DNA of 64,000 nucleotides, taken from Streptomyces sp. NBC_01465. GTDB taxonomy: Bacteria > Actinomycetota > Actinomycetes > Streptomycetales > Streptomycetaceae. Position numbers and translations under genes: made by a program. Below are positions 32,860 through 42,600 of this stretch, piece after piece (position 1 is the first letter of the stretch; each line of letters starts with the position of its first letter). The DNA lies in NCBI RefSeq assembly GCF_036227325.1, contig NZ_CP109467.1:6324001-6388000 (forward strand). The letters are read 5' to 3'. Below the pieces are notes generated by a model. It saw nothing but the letters and a program-made list of their open reading frames with translations, was not told the DNA's origin and did not search any database.

Positions 32860-33426
32860 ATGGCACAGCTGACGTTCCGGTCCGCGGGTCCCGACGACGC
32901 CGAGGGCATCGCCCGGCTGCACGCCGACAGCTGGCGGCGGCACTACCGGGGCGCCTACTCGGACGCGTTCCTGGACGGCGACGTGGTCACCAACCGGCTG
33001 TCGGTGTGGAGTTCGCGCCTGGCCGCTCCGGGTGCGTCCGCGACGATCGTCGCGGAGGACGGCTCCGGCCTCCTGCAGGGATTTGTGCACGTCGTCTTCG
33101 ACGACGACCCGCAGTGGGGCAGCCTCGTCGACAATCTGCACGTCATCAACGACCGCAGGCGTACGGGTGTGGGCGGCGCACTCCTGGCCCGGGCGGCGGA
33201 GGCGGCCGTCGACGGGGCGACGTCAAAAGCCCTGTACCTGTGGGTACTTGAGCAGAACACGGCGGCCCAGGGCTTCTACGAGGCCTTCGGCGGTACGTGC
33301 TCGGAGGAGGCGACGGTCGGGGCCCCCGGCGGCGTCGCCACCCGCCTCAACGGCACTCCGAAGAAGCTCCGTATGACATGGGCGGACGCCGCCTCGGTGA
33401 AGCGCGAGCCGGTCGCGGAGCGCTGA
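32860..33426 (+). CDS. GNAT-family N-acetyltransferase
   Basis: The 188-residue protein has the acetyl-CoA pocket VINDRRRTGVGGALLARAAEAA (R/Q-x-x-G-x-G/A form: RRTGVGG), a beta-bulge strand LYLWVLEQNTAAQGFYEAFG and the N-terminal LTFRSAGPDDAEGIARLHADSW. GGAG lies 8 bp before the ATG at 32860. The acceptor cannot be inferred. It stands alone between divergent and convergent small enzymes. Confidence 0.87.
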   Translation: MAQLTFRSAGPDDAEGIARLHADSWRRHYRGAYSDAFLDGDVVTNRLSVWSSRLAAPGASATIVAEDGSGLLQGFVHVVFDDDPQWGSLVDNLHVINDRRRTGVGGALLARAAEAAVDGATSKALYLWVLEQNTAAQGFYEAFGGTCSEEATVGAPGGVATRLNGTPKKLRMTWADAASVKREPVAER

Positions 33427-33437
33427 CCTCCACGGAC

Positions 33438-33884
33438 TCAGTGGAGCACCAGGCACGTGGTCGTGGCGTGCGCGACCAGCTTCCCCTGCTCGTCCAGGAC
33501 CTTCCCCTCGGCCGTTGCGGTGCGGCGGCCGGCGTGGATGACGGTGCCTTCGGCGGTGAGCGTGCGCCCGTCGGTCTGCGCGGCCCGGATGTAGTTCACC
33601 TTCAGCTCCAGGGTCGTGTAGCCGACGCCGGCGGGCAGCGTGGTGTGCACCGCGCAGCCCATGACCGAGTCGAGCAGGGTGGCCGCGATGCCGCCGTGCA
33701 CGGTGCCCAGCGGATTGGCGAAGTCGGGGCGGGTGTCGAGCGAGGCGACGATACGGCCGTGCTCGACTTCGTCGAAGCGCATGCCGAGCAGCCGGCCGAT
33801 GGAGGGGACGTCGGCGGGGCGCTCGGTCTGGAACCAGCGCATGAGTTCGAGGCCGGACAGAGCGGTGAGGTCGGTGGAGGTCAC
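33438..33884 (-). CDS. PaaI-family hotdog thioesterase
   Basis: The 148-residue hotdog protein starts at a GTG preceded by AAGGA. DTRPDFANPLGTVHGGIAATLLDSVMG contains the family's catalytic HGG motif. VNYIRAAQTDGRTLTAEGTVIHAGRRTATAEGKVLDEQGKLVAHAT completes the fold. Members hydrolyse acyl- or aryl-CoA thioesters. It is the last gene of a TetR/enoyl-CoA hydratase/thioesterase run on the minus strand, so a role in acyl-CoA breakdown is likely. Confidence 0.88.
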   Translation of the reverse strand: MTSTDLTALSGLELMRWFQTERPADVPSIGRLLGMRFDEVEHGRIVASLDTRPDFANPLGTVHGGIAATLLDSVMGCAVHTTLPAGVGYTTLELKVNYIRAAQTDGRTLTAEGTVIHAGRRTATAEGKVLDEQGKLVAHATTTCLVLH

Positions 33885-33919
33885 GGGGATTCCTTGATGT
33901 CGTGCAGCTGGGTGCGGTG

Positions 33920-34591
33920 TCAGCCGAGGGGGTTGGCGGTGTCGCGCAGGGCGGCCAGCGCCGGGGCGTACATCCGGGTCTTGATGGTGCGGAGGGTGTC
34001 GCCGGCCTTGTTCACCTGCGCCTGGGCGAGTTCGAGCGCGGCCGTACGGACGGCGTCCTCGGCGACCGCCCGGTCGACGATCCCGGCGGCCGCGGCATCG
34101 GCCCCGCCGTAGCGGTGGGCCGTGAGCATGGCCCGGTGTGCGGTCTGCGGGGCCAGCCGGGCCTGGATGAGGGCGGACATGCCGGGGGAGAAGGGGATGT
34201 TGATGTCCGCCTCGGGCAGGCACCAGTAGCCGCGGTCGGCGCGCATCACGCGGAAGTCGTGGGCGAGGGAGAACATCGCGCCGGCGGCGAAGGTGTGCCC
34301 CTGGAGGGCGGCGACGGTGATCATCGGCAGCGACAGCATCCGCGCGAAGAGCTCGTGGACCGAGACGACGTAGTCCTCCTGCTGGTCGGCGTGGGCGAAC
34401 AGCCAGTCCAGGTCGAGGCCGTTGGAGTAGAACTTCCCCGTCGCGGCCGTCACCAGGGCCTTGGGGCCTTCGGCCTTCTCCACCTCGTCCAGCGCGGCGC
34501 TCACGGAGGCGAGCCAGTCGGGGTGGAAGCGGTTCTCGCCGTCTCCGAGGTCGAGGACGAATACGTTGTCGTGGCGGTCGAGCGTGGGCAT
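33920..34591 (-). CDS. Enoyl-CoA hydratase/isomerase family protein
   Basis: The 223-residue crotonase-fold protein carries the oxyanion segments KALVTAATGKFYSNGLDLDW and TVAALQGHTFAAGAMFSLAHDFRVM. Its Glu in YWCLPEADINIPFSPGM occupies the position of one catalytic acid. It is shorter than typical hydratases (about 260) and resembles the plant/bacterial delta3,delta2-enoyl-CoA isomerase-like group. Gene spacing is 35 bp to the thioesterase gene downstream and 9 bp to the TetR gene upstream, indicating one operon. Confidence 0.87.
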   Translation of the reverse strand: MPTLDRHDNVFVLDLGDGENRFHPDWLASVSAALDEVEKAEGPKALVTAATGKFYSNGLDLDWLFAHADQQEDYVVSVHELFARMLSLPMITVAALQGHTFAAGAMFSLAHDFRVMRADRGYWCLPEADINIPFSPGMSALIQARLAPQTAHRAMLTAHRYGGADAAAAGIVDRAVAEDAVRTAALELAQAQVNKAGDTLRTIKTRMYAPALAALRDTANPLG

Positions 34592-34600
34592 CTCGGCTCC

Positions 34601-35194
34601 TCAATGCGGGCTGGGTCGGAGTGCGTGGATCAGCAGGTCATGGATCTCGGCGGCGGCCGCATCCAGCGGCGCGGAGCTCTGTTCGACGCGGCACATGATC
34701 ACCGCGCCTTCGATCGCGGCGACGATGAACGCGGCCAGCCGCCCGGCCCGTTGTTCGGTCAGGCCGTGCCGGACGAGCGGTGCCGCGAGCGCCTCCTGCC
34801 AGCGGGCGAAGACGGAGGCGGCGGAGCGGGCCAGCTGCGGGGCGTCGTCGTTGGTCTCCACCGCGACCGCCACGACGGGGCAGCCGGCCCGGAAGCCGCT
34901 GCTGACGAGCCGTTCGCGCCAGAGCACGAAAAACCCGTCGATCGCCTGCACCGGATCGTCGCCGTCCTGCATCGCGGCGTCGAGCAGACCGGCGATGAAG
35001 TCCCCGGCGAGAGCCACCGCCTCGTCGAGGAGCTGGGCCCTCCCGCCGGGAAAGTGGTGGTACACCGAGCCGCGAGGAGCACCACTGTGCTCCAGTACGC
35101 GGTCGATGCTGGTGCCGCCTGCCCCGTATTCGCGCAACAGAGCGGCGGTACTGACGATCATGCGCTCACGGCTGTCGCTCTTGCGGGGGCTCAT
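34601..35194 (-). CDS. TetR/AcrR-family regulator
   Basis: The start at 35194 (MSPRKSDSRERMIVSTAALLREYG) gives 197 residues. The HTH is TSIDRVLEHSGAPRGSVYHHFPGGRAQLLDEAV, followed by an LmrA/YxaF-type C-terminal domain (FVLWRERLVSSGFRAGCPVVAVAVE). It heads the enoyl-CoA hydratase/thioesterase operon with only 9 bp to the next gene, so it most likely represses its own operon in response to an acyl-CoA or lipophilic ligand. A dyad upstream is a candidate operator. Confidence 0.88.
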   Translation of the reverse strand: MSPRKSDSRERMIVSTAALLREYGAGGTSIDRVLEHSGAPRGSVYHHFPGGRAQLLDEAVALAGDFIAGLLDAAMQDGDDPVQAIDGFFVLWRERLVSSGFRAGCPVVAVAVETNDDAPQLARSAASVFARWQEALAAPLVRHGLTEQRAGRLAAFIVAAIEGAVIMCRVEQSSAPLDAAAAEIHDLLIHALRPSPH

Positions 35195-35256
35195 GGGACG
35201 GCCTTTCCGGAGGCACGGTCGGACGGACCTCGCCCGTGTCATCTACCTCCCGGTAA

Positions 35257-35275
35257 CTTATGGGGTATGCCATAG
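35257..35275. promoter_or_regulatory. Candidate TetR operator
   Basis: CTTATGG and CCATAG are imperfect inverted arms around GGTATG in an AT-richer patch about 65 bp upstream of the TetR start. This is the usual place for a self-operator; the match is by symmetry only. Confidence 0.4.
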
Positions 35276-35301
35276 AACATGCAAGGGGTCGGCGCCGACG
35301 A

Positions 35302-35751
35302 TCAGGCCAGCCGCAGATCGACGAAGGCGACGCTGTCACCGGGCAGTACGTACCGCTCGATCTCGACGAACCCCTGCGCCAGCGCGAACCGCAGCCCCTC
35401 CGGATTGGACTCCAGGACAACGGTCTCGACGACCTCGGCCCCGAGCTCCCGCGCCACCGCGAGCCCGTGCGCGTAGAGCTGCCCGCCGAGCCCCTTGCCG
35501 CGCTGCTCGGGCAGGATGCGGGCGATCACGGTGGCGGTGGCCCCGTTGTCGACGGTGGGCGTACGCACGGTCGAGCAGCCGACGAGGGCCCCGCCCAGGT
35601 ACGCGACGTACAGGCGATTGCGCCCGGCCCGCTCGCGCACCTCGTCCAGGGAGAGGACGGAAGAGGCGGCGGGGATGATCAGGTTGTGGACGTGCTGCCA
35701 GTCCCGGAGGGAGGGCTCGCCGTCGACTTGTTCCATGCGGAGATCGGTCAC
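35302..35751 (-). CDS. GNAT-family N-acetyltransferase
   Basis: This 149-residue protein has the core TATVIARILPEQRGKGLGGQLYAHGLA, with QRGKGLGG as the acetyl-CoA loop, and ends ALAQGFVEIERYVLPGDSVAFVDLRL. The start is uncertain: GTG at 35751 (VTDLRMEQ) is used, with alternatives GTG 35769 and ATG 35736. It stands between the TetR operon and the epoxide hydrolase gene, on the same strand as both. Substrate unknown. Confidence 0.83.
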   Translation of the reverse strand: MTDLRMEQVDGEPSLRDWQHVHNLIIPAASSVLSLDEVRERAGRNRLYVAYLGGALVGCSTVRTPTVDNGATATVIARILPEQRGKGLGGQLYAHGLAVARELGAEVVETVVLESNPEGLRFALAQGFVEIERYVLPGDSVAFVDLRLA

Positions 35752-35818
35752 CGACGCAGAAAACTCCACCCACTCCCGCGCGTCAACCGGATGCTTCCCC
35801 CGGCTCTCGGCGCTGCGT

Positions 35819-36991
35819 TCACCGATGAGCGGCCAGCACTGCCTTCAGGCCCTCTTGCAGATCCTTGACGAAATACCCGGGAACCTCCAGCGACGGGAAA
35901 TGCCCCCCGGCTTCGGGCGACCTCCACCGGACGATCTGCCGGTACCGCTCCTGTGCCCAGGGGCGCGGACACTTCTCGATGTCGCGGGGATACATGGTGA
36001 TGGCCGACGGGACGTCGACCCGGAGTCCGGGGTCCAGCGAGTTGTGGCTTTCGTAGTAGATGCGGGCCGCCGATGCGCCGGTGCGCGTCAGCCAGTACAG
36101 AGTGACGTCGTCGAGAACGCGGTCCATGGAAATCGTCTCGAACGGGCTGTCCTCGGTGTCCGACCACTCGGCGAACTTGTCGAGGATCCAGGCGAGAAGC
36201 CCGACCGGTGAGTCGACGAGCGAGTAGCCGATGGTCTGCGGCCGGGTCGCCTGCTGCTTCGCGTACGCCGCGCGGTGGTGCCAGAAGTCGCGGGTCTCCT
36301 CGGTCCATCTGCGCTCGTCCGCCGTCAGCCCGTCCGTGCTCAACCCGGGCGGCGCCTCCGCGAACAAGGTGTGGATGCCGAGAACGTGCGCGGGGAACCT
36401 GCCGCCGAGGACCGTGGTGATGTTGCCTCCCCAGTCGCCGCCGTGGGCCGCGAACCTGCTGTAGCCGAGCCTTCCCATCAGCTCCACCCATGCGGCCGCG
36501 ATCTTTTCGGTCCCCCACCCGGTGGTGGCCGGCTTGTCGCTGTAGCCGAAGCCCGGCAGCGACGGGACCACGACGTGGAACGCCGGAGCGTCCGCATCTT
36601 CCGGATCCGCCAACTCGTCCACTACGTCGATGAATTCGGCGATGCTGCCCGGCCAGCCGTGCGTCAGGATCAGGGGAGTGGCATCCGTGCGCGCCGACCG
36701 GCGGTGCAGGAAGTGGATTCCCAGATCATCGATGGTCGTGCGGAACTGGCCGATCCGGTCGAGGCGCGCTTCGAACGCCCGCCAGTCGTACCCGGTGCGC
36801 CAGTAGTTCACGACATCGACGAGATCGGCGAGCGGAACGCCCTGCTCCCATCGGCGAGGACCGGGCGCTGCGCCACGGACCGTCTCGGCCTCCGGCAGCC
36901 GCGCCGCTGCCAGTCGCGCGCGCAGATCGTCGAGGTCGGCGTCTGTTGCGTGGGCTTCAAATGCTTGCACGTCACTGGTCGGACGGGGCAT
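35819..36991 (-). CDS. Epoxide hydrolase (EHN + alpha/beta-hydrolase)
   Basis: The 390-residue protein begins with the epoxide-hydrolase N-domain (EAHATDADLDDLRARLAAARLP, DLVDVVNYWRTGYDWR). The oxyanion motif HGWPGS is at 111-116, the nucleophile Asp186 is in AAHGGDWGGN, and the catalytic His lies in EAGGHFPSLEVP near 370. Lid tyrosines occur in ARIYYES. The enzyme hydrolyses epoxides through an ester intermediate. GGAGG precedes the ATG. It is divergent from the remnant of a CGNR regulator. Confidence 0.92.
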   Translation of the reverse strand: MPRPTSDVQAFEAHATDADLDDLRARLAAARLPEAETVRGAAPGPRRWEQGVPLADLVDVVNYWRTGYDWRAFEARLDRIGQFRTTIDDLGIHFLHRRSARTDATPLILTHGWPGSIAEFIDVVDELADPEDADAPAFHVVVPSLPGFGYSDKPATTGWGTEKIAAAWVELMGRLGYSRFAAHGGDWGGNITTVLGGRFPAHVLGIHTLFAEAPPGLSTDGLTADERRWTEETRDFWHHRAAYAKQQATRPQTIGYSLVDSPVGLLAWILDKFAEWSDTEDSPFETISMDRVLDDVTLYWLTRTGASAARIYYESHNSLDPGLRVDVPSAITMYPRDIEKCPRPWAQERYRQIVRWRSPEAGGHFPSLEVPGYFVKDLQEGLKAVLAAHR

Positions 36992-37012
36992 GAAAACCTC
37001 CTGGCCATGAGG

Positions 37013-37031
37013 GAACCGGCTAAGACGGTTC
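37013..37031. promoter_or_regulatory. Inverted repeat upstream of epoxide hydrolase gene
   Basis: GAACCG and CGGTTC form a perfect 6-bp inverted repeat with a 7-bp spacer, 21 bp from the epoxide hydrolase start. It may have been the operator of the regulator whose remnant lies beside it. Confidence 0.45.
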
Positions 37032-37425
37032 TAACAGGCCTCCTCCCACACCGCAGCGACTTGTCGACTGGCTGGCGGTGAGCGGCCTCGCCGTGGACTC
37101 CTGCACCACCGTCCAGCTCGACCTCGCCCGGGAGTTGAGGGAGTCGATTCACGCCGCCGCGACGGCCGCCGCGATCCAGGACGAGCTTCCTGCAACTGCT
37201 GTCCACGTCATCAATGACCGCAGCGCTCGGGGGCGGGCAGCGGCCATCCTGACGCCCGACGGCAAGCGGCGATGGCGGCTCGGCCCGGCTTCCTGCGTGG
37301 AAGACGCCCTGGGCGTGATCGCCGCCGACGCGATCAGCGTCATCGCAGGCGAACGCGACGGGAAACTGGCCTTGTGCGCATCACCGACCTGCCAGGCCGC
37401 CTTTTCCGAGCCCTGTTACAGGTAG
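37024..37425 (+). pseudogene. Remnant of an ABATE/CGNR zinc-finger regulator
   Basis: The frame between stops at 37021 and 37425 reads PQRLVDWLAVSGLAVD, then LARELRESIHAAATAAA, as in the middle of the ABATE domain. It ends LALCASPTCQAAFSEPCYR and a stop. In intact family members the last block continues for about 25 residues with RRWCSMATCGNR, so the CGNR half of the zinc finger is missing. The usual N-terminal DLANT block is also absent. A short version starting at the GTG 37078 (115 residues) is possible but would lack both ends. The gene is therefore broken on both sides and overlaps the end of the opposing NTPase-SUKH-4 gene by 10 bp. Confidence 0.7.
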
Positions 37426-39578
37426 GGGAAGTTCTCCGAGTCGAGCACGTGCTGCCAGGACCGATTGGCCACGGCAACAGGGTCGATGGCGGACAGCCAT
37501 GAGCGGAGTTCGGTCAGAAGGTCTTCGGAGTCGATGCCGGTGGACTGCGTGTAGGCGAGCATGTACTGCCACTGCAAGGCAATCATCGCCGTGAACCGGG
37601 ACAGCGTGGTGGCGGCGAGCGGGTCGCCGGGCCGGTCGGCGTCGACGGCGTTCGGGGTGGTCCGGCGCAGAACGCGACCGGTGGATCCATCGAGGAGGAG
37701 GATGCCGCCGATCCAGTGGCCGAGCCGGTAGAACGGCCCGTCGCCGAGCGGGATTTCGGACGAGTGCGTGCCTTGCCAAGGAGTTTCCACGAGCCCGGAC
37801 TCGGTCAGGTTTTCCGTCTGAAGGCTGTAGAAGCCGGCTACGGCGGGGAAACCCGTGTGCGACAGGTGGTCGCGGGTGTCCTGGTGAGTGATCCCGGAAG
37901 GGATCCGGTCGGCTCCCAAGGTGTGGACGTGGTCAGCGCCGAAGAGCTCGCCCAGGCGGGAGGGCGAGGGGCGGCGGCACCGTTCGTCGAACGGACGAGG
38001 TGTGATGCGGGCCGTCGGCCCGATGTACGGCAGCGCTTGGAGCGGGGACTTCGGAGCGGTTTCCGGTGCGCCGACGGTGACGGCGTAGAGACCGGTGGGG
38101 GAGCCGACCACCACGACTTCACCGACGCCCACGGCGGCCTCGCTCCGGGGTGCCGGCAGTACGCGCTCCGTACCCGTATCGGCGTTCTCATGGACGACTA
38201 CCTGATTCCAGTCCGCCTCGGCCCGCCACTGCGCGACAGGAGCAGGCGATTCGGTCCGTACGGAAGAGGTCTGGGCGTCGGCGTCGCAGAGCTGTCCGTC
38301 GGCCGCGTCCCAGATGAGTTCCGAGCCGTCCTCATTGGTACTGATCACATGGATGCCGTCCGGATCGGCGTTCAGCTCCTCGATCCGGCCCGTCCAGACG
38401 TGTGGAGCCATGGGGGACCCGCCAGGACGCTGCATTGCCCATACGGTCGTCCACGGCAGGGGGCCCGCACCGGCCGCGAGCGCCTCGGCGCGCTCCGTGT
38501 CGCCCCAGCACATGGCGTTGTGATGCAGGAATGCCACCCAGTCGGCGTGGGAGGAGAAGACGGTCTCCTGTGCGGAGACGTAATGCAGGTCCGCGGCCCG
38601 GCTGCCTCCCTGGACGGTGTCGGGGAAGGCCGCGCGCAAGCCCTCCAGCAGAGGCTCGCGCCTGCACATCGCCACTGCGTACGGGACGTTGAGGAACTCT
38701 TCGAAGCAGTGTCCTGCAGCAGCGTGGGCCGGGAGCGCCCGGGCTCCGTAGGAGGCGGTTGTCGGGTCGTCCCAGCCAGTGAGGAGGCGGCGAACCGTTT
38801 CGTGCTGCACTTCGCCGAACACGTCGGCGGGGGTCTGAAGCCGCAGGTCCCTCGCGGTGTGTTCCCACGTGAACCGCACCGACAACTCGTGCTCGGGCTC
38901 GAATTCGATCAGCTCCGATTCGACAGCGATGTCGCGGAGTTCGGAGACGCTGATGTCGTGCCCGAGGACAGAGCACATGAATTGCCATTCAGTGCACCGG
39001 ACTTGGCGTGGTTCGGTGAGAGCCAGGGCATGGAGTGCCGCGCGGTGCGTGGGATCGACCGGTTCCTCGACCTGGGGGGCTGGGCCCGGCATCTGCAGGA
39101 GGAGTGGATTCTTGTAGGCCCCCAGCCCGACTGCCCGTTCATCCACCTCCACGGCGAAGCGGGTGCGCGTGCGCCGGAATTCCGTCCCCAGCGTGCCCAC
39201 AACCTGTCCGACGATCCGCGCAGGCTCAGCAGTGGTCCGTGTTGTTCCGGCCCACTGCGAGTTGGCCAACAGGACGACCTTCTGGCCGGGGATATCGGCC
39301 AGAGCGTCCCTGACTCGGTAGAGATCAGGAAACCGCTGGGCGGGCAGGCTCAGGGCTTGGGCCAAGTTCGCTGTCAGCTGCTCGCCGGTCAGCCCTGCGG
39401 CGTCGACCAGAGTGGCACCCTCGACGGTTTCGCAGGCTGATCCGAGCAGGGCGGTCTTGCCGGACCCGGGCTCGCCCTGCAGGAAAAGGCGCCCCCGATC
39501 GGCACGCGCATCTGCGACCCACGACGTGAGAGCATCCACGTTTCCGTCGCCACCATGCCTGCCCTCTGCAGCCGACAT
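37416..39578 (-). CDS. NTPase-SUKH-4 fusion, probable immunity protein of toxin locus B
   Basis: The 720-residue protein has a canonical Walker A (GEPGSGKT, residues 35-42) in a STAND/AAA-like region, then a helical and beta-rich middle with propeller-like strands (NEDGSELIWDAADGQL). From about residue 540 a SUKH-4 domain follows (RLGELFGADHVHTL, THQDTRDHLSHTGFPAVAGF), with the typical end (RFTAMIALQWQYML, AIDPVAVANRSWQHVLDSE). SUKH proteins neutralise polymorphic toxins by direct binding. It begins 24 bp after the toxin stop, in the same operon. The 625-residue NTPase plus the adjacent 439-residue SUKH-4 protein of locus A are its unfused counterpart. Confidence 0.8.
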   Translation of the reverse strand: MSAAEGRHGGDGNVDALTSWVADARADRGRLFLQGEPGSGKTALLGSACETVEGATLVDAAGLTGEQLTANLAQALSLPAQRFPDLYRVRDALADIPGQKVVLLANSQWAGTTRTTAEPARIVGQVVGTLGTEFRRTRTRFAVEVDERAVGLGAYKNPLLLQMPGPAPQVEEPVDPTHRAALHALALTEPRQVRCTEWQFMCSVLGHDISVSELRDIAVESELIEFEPEHELSVRFTWEHTARDLRLQTPADVFGEVQHETVRRLLTGWDDPTTASYGARALPAHAAAGHCFEEFLNVPYAVAMCRREPLLEGLRAAFPDTVQGGSRAADLHYVSAQETVFSSHADWVAFLHHNAMCWGDTERAEALAAGAGPLPWTTVWAMQRPGGSPMAPHVWTGRIEELNADPDGIHVISTNEDGSELIWDAADGQLCDADAQTSSVRTESPAPVAQWRAEADWNQVVVHENADTGTERVLPAPRSEAAVGVGEVVVVGSPTGLYAVTVGAPETAPKSPLQALPYIGPTARITPRPFDERCRRPSPSRLGELFGADHVHTLGADRIPSGITHQDTRDHLSHTGFPAVAGFYSLQTENLTESGLVETPWQGTHSSEIPLGDGPFYRLGHWIGGILLLDGSTGRVLRRTTPNAVDADRPGDPLAATTLSRFTAMIALQWQYMLAYTQSTGIDSEDLLTELRSWLSAIDPVAVANRSWQHVLDSENFPYL

Positions 39579-39602
39579 ACGTGCCCCTCTTCATGAGATT
39601 GG

Positions 39603-42600
39603 TTATGCAGGGGTCCGCAGTCCGCCCTCTGCCATGGCCCGGACCCAGACCTTACCAAGCGCTGCGAGGTTCCTCGCGATATCGCGATCGTATTCGGCCT
39701 TGTGATTCACGCCGGCGTATTCTTCGGATTCGTCGACCCTCGCATTCTTTCTGTACCCGGTGCCGTAGTACACGTCCACGCCGGGTACGCGCTCGGACAG
39801 GGCGCGGGAGCAATTTGCGTACCCCTGCCCCCTTCCGCAGGGTTCCCTGTCCGTGAACAGGCCGATCGGCTTGTACTGGGAGTCTTCGCCGCGGCCGGAA
39901 TTCACTTGGTCGAGATAGTCCAGAATGTTGCTTTCGGAATGCTTGCCGTTTTCTCCGTCGACATTCGGGTACGAACTGTCCACGAGATAACTTGTCTCGC
40001 CGGTGGTCGGATCATGGAGTTCGAGTACCGCATAATTTCGACCGCTGAAATCTGGGCGATGTTCACCGGAGTCTCGAAGGGCTCCAGCGATTCCTGAATT
40101 CTTGAACTCCGCAGAAATCGCATCCTTGAGTTCTTGCTCCTCGCGAGTCTTCGCGGGCCAATTTCTCACCTTGCCGTGCGCTTCGGCGCCGTGCGAGCGT
40201 TGACCGGGAGTGTGCTCCGGGCTTGCGCCGACTGCGTGTGCCGCGTGGAACTTGTGACTGAGCCGCGCAAGGGAGGCGACCACGGCCCCCTGTTCGCCCG
40301 GGTGCAGGTCGGAGAAGCCCGGCAGGATCCGGTTGAGGTCGCTCTGGCGGAGTGTGACGGGGGGCGGCGAGCCGTCGGCCGTACTGGGAGGCGTGCTCGC
40401 CTGCATGGCATCGACCAGCGGAATACGGGTTGTCTGCGTCCCGTCCTCGTGGTGGACCGGATGGGGTTCCATCCAGGCATTGAGCTGCTGGTGGACATGG
40501 TCCATGTCGACTTGTCGGACATCGTTCGACTGCCGCAGATTTTGCTGGTCGGGCATGGGATACATGCCGTGATGCGGTGTCGAATCGACAGTTTCGGGAT
40601 CCACGAGTCGTGGATGTTCCCCCTGCTGTGGGTCGCCTGCCGGTTGATCCGTGCCGTCGTCCGCCTGGGCGGGGCTCCCTGCAGGGGCTTCGGGGGCGCG
40701 GCGGCCCTCCGCCGGTGCGGTCGCCGGCTCGTGGTTCGGCTGAGAGGCCGTCGGCGTCTTGGCTGCGCTCGTGGACGCAGGTGTGGCCGTAGGGGTGACG
40801 GGTCGCCGGTTCGCGTCCAACGGGACCGCGAAGACGCCGTTCTTGCCGTCGTGCAGGGGCGTTTGGCTCGTGCGGCCCGTCTGGGCGTCGATGTACGTGA
40901 TGCGGCCGTTGTGGTTGACCGCGTTCCATGCGTGCGCCCGGCCGTTGGCGTCCTGAGTGATGATCACGGCCTGGGAGCCGTGGCCCGAATCGCGGAGGGT
41001 GTTCTCCAGGCGGTTGAAGGCGCTGCGGCCGTCGCCCATGTCGCTGAAGCGGGCGCCCAGCGCGTTCTCGATGCGGTTGCGGCCGTTCGTCTCGCCGCGG
41101 TCGGACGGCAGGCCGTCGGGGCCGGTGTCGGGGGTGCGGGCCGCTGCCGCCGTCGGGTTGCCGGAGAAGGTGTCGGCCGTGGAGAGCGCCACGTCCACGC
41201 AGTTGTTGTTACGGCCGGGAGCGTCCGCCCCCTCGCCGTTGATGCGCTGGACCCACGGGCCGTCCGCCGGGTCCGGCGGACGGGTCGGGTTGCCGTCGGC
41301 ATCCCGCGGGACGGAGTCGTCGAGCGCGCTCTGTTCGGCGTGCGTGGGGTGGGTTACGCCGCCGGGCGGGGTGGTGTTGCGCGTCGAGGACGTCGGGGCC
41401 TGGTGCGCGGGGGAGTCGGACTGCTGCTGCGGGATGTGCGCGGTGGGGGTGGCAGGGGCGGTGTGCGCCACGGTGTGCACCGGGGCCGGGACGGTGGTGT
41501 TGTGCTGGCCGGAGGGTGTGGTGGCCGGGGTCGAGGCGGGGCTCGGGCTCGGGTTCTGGGGTGATGCGTTCGGGGTGTGGGGCGTGTTCGGGGTGCCGGG
41601 GGTGTTGTTGCCCGGTGTGGGCGTGCTGCCGGGCGGCGTACCGGGTGTGCCCGGTGTACTCGGCGTGGGGCGCGGGGAGTTGGAGCCCGGGCCGGCGTCC
41701 GGTGTGCCCGACGACGGCGGTGTCGCCCTGGACGGCGTCGACGAGGTGGACGGAGTGGACGACGGCGGGGTCGAGGACGTCGACGACGGGTTCGTGGTCG
41801 GGGAGTTCGATGACGGGGCGGTGCTCGTCGAGGTCGGCGCCGATCCCCGAGGGGTCGAAGGAGACGTGGAGGACGGGGTCGAGGCCGCCGGGCCGCTGGG
41901 CGACGACGGTGAGGACGGCGTGCTCCTCGGCCCGGAGCTGCCCGGACTCGTCGTGTGCGACGGCGTCGACGGCGACGACGTAGAAGGGGAGGGTGACGAC
42001 GGGGACGGCGTACGGCCCGACGGCGAAGGACCCGCGCTCGGGCGCGAGGTGGGCGTACTGGAGCCGGAGCCCTGTGTGTTGGGGCTCGTCGGGATCGAGC
42101 TGTTGCCGTCCGGGCGCGAGGTGGACGGGCCGTCCGACGCGCTGGGCGTCGGGGTCGCGTGGTGCTGCGGCGCCGGAGCCGTGGCGGCCAGGTTGTCCAC
42201 CGACATGCTGATCCCGCGCCCGTTGTTCGACGAGGAGCCGGAGTCGGTCGACCCCGACGGTGTCGGGGCGGAGTGGGGCGTGGGGGAGGACGGGAGGCCG
42301 CCGTTGCCCGAGGGGCCGGACGACGGGGATGCCGTACTCGCATCCGTACCGCCGTCGGACGAGGGCGCGTTGGACGGGCCGGGGTTCGCCGGTGACGGTC
42401 CCTGGTCGTCGAAGTCCGAGAGGGTGGAGTCCGGGGAGGAGTTCGACGGGAGCGGCCCGCTCTGCGGCGACGCGGAGTCCGGGGTGCTGGATCCGGGGTC
42501 GGGTGCCGTACGCGAACCGACGTCCGCCGAGGCGTCGACGCCCGAGCCGGTGTCGGCGGATATGCCGCCGCCGATGTTCGTGCCGTTGCCCGTGTTGACG

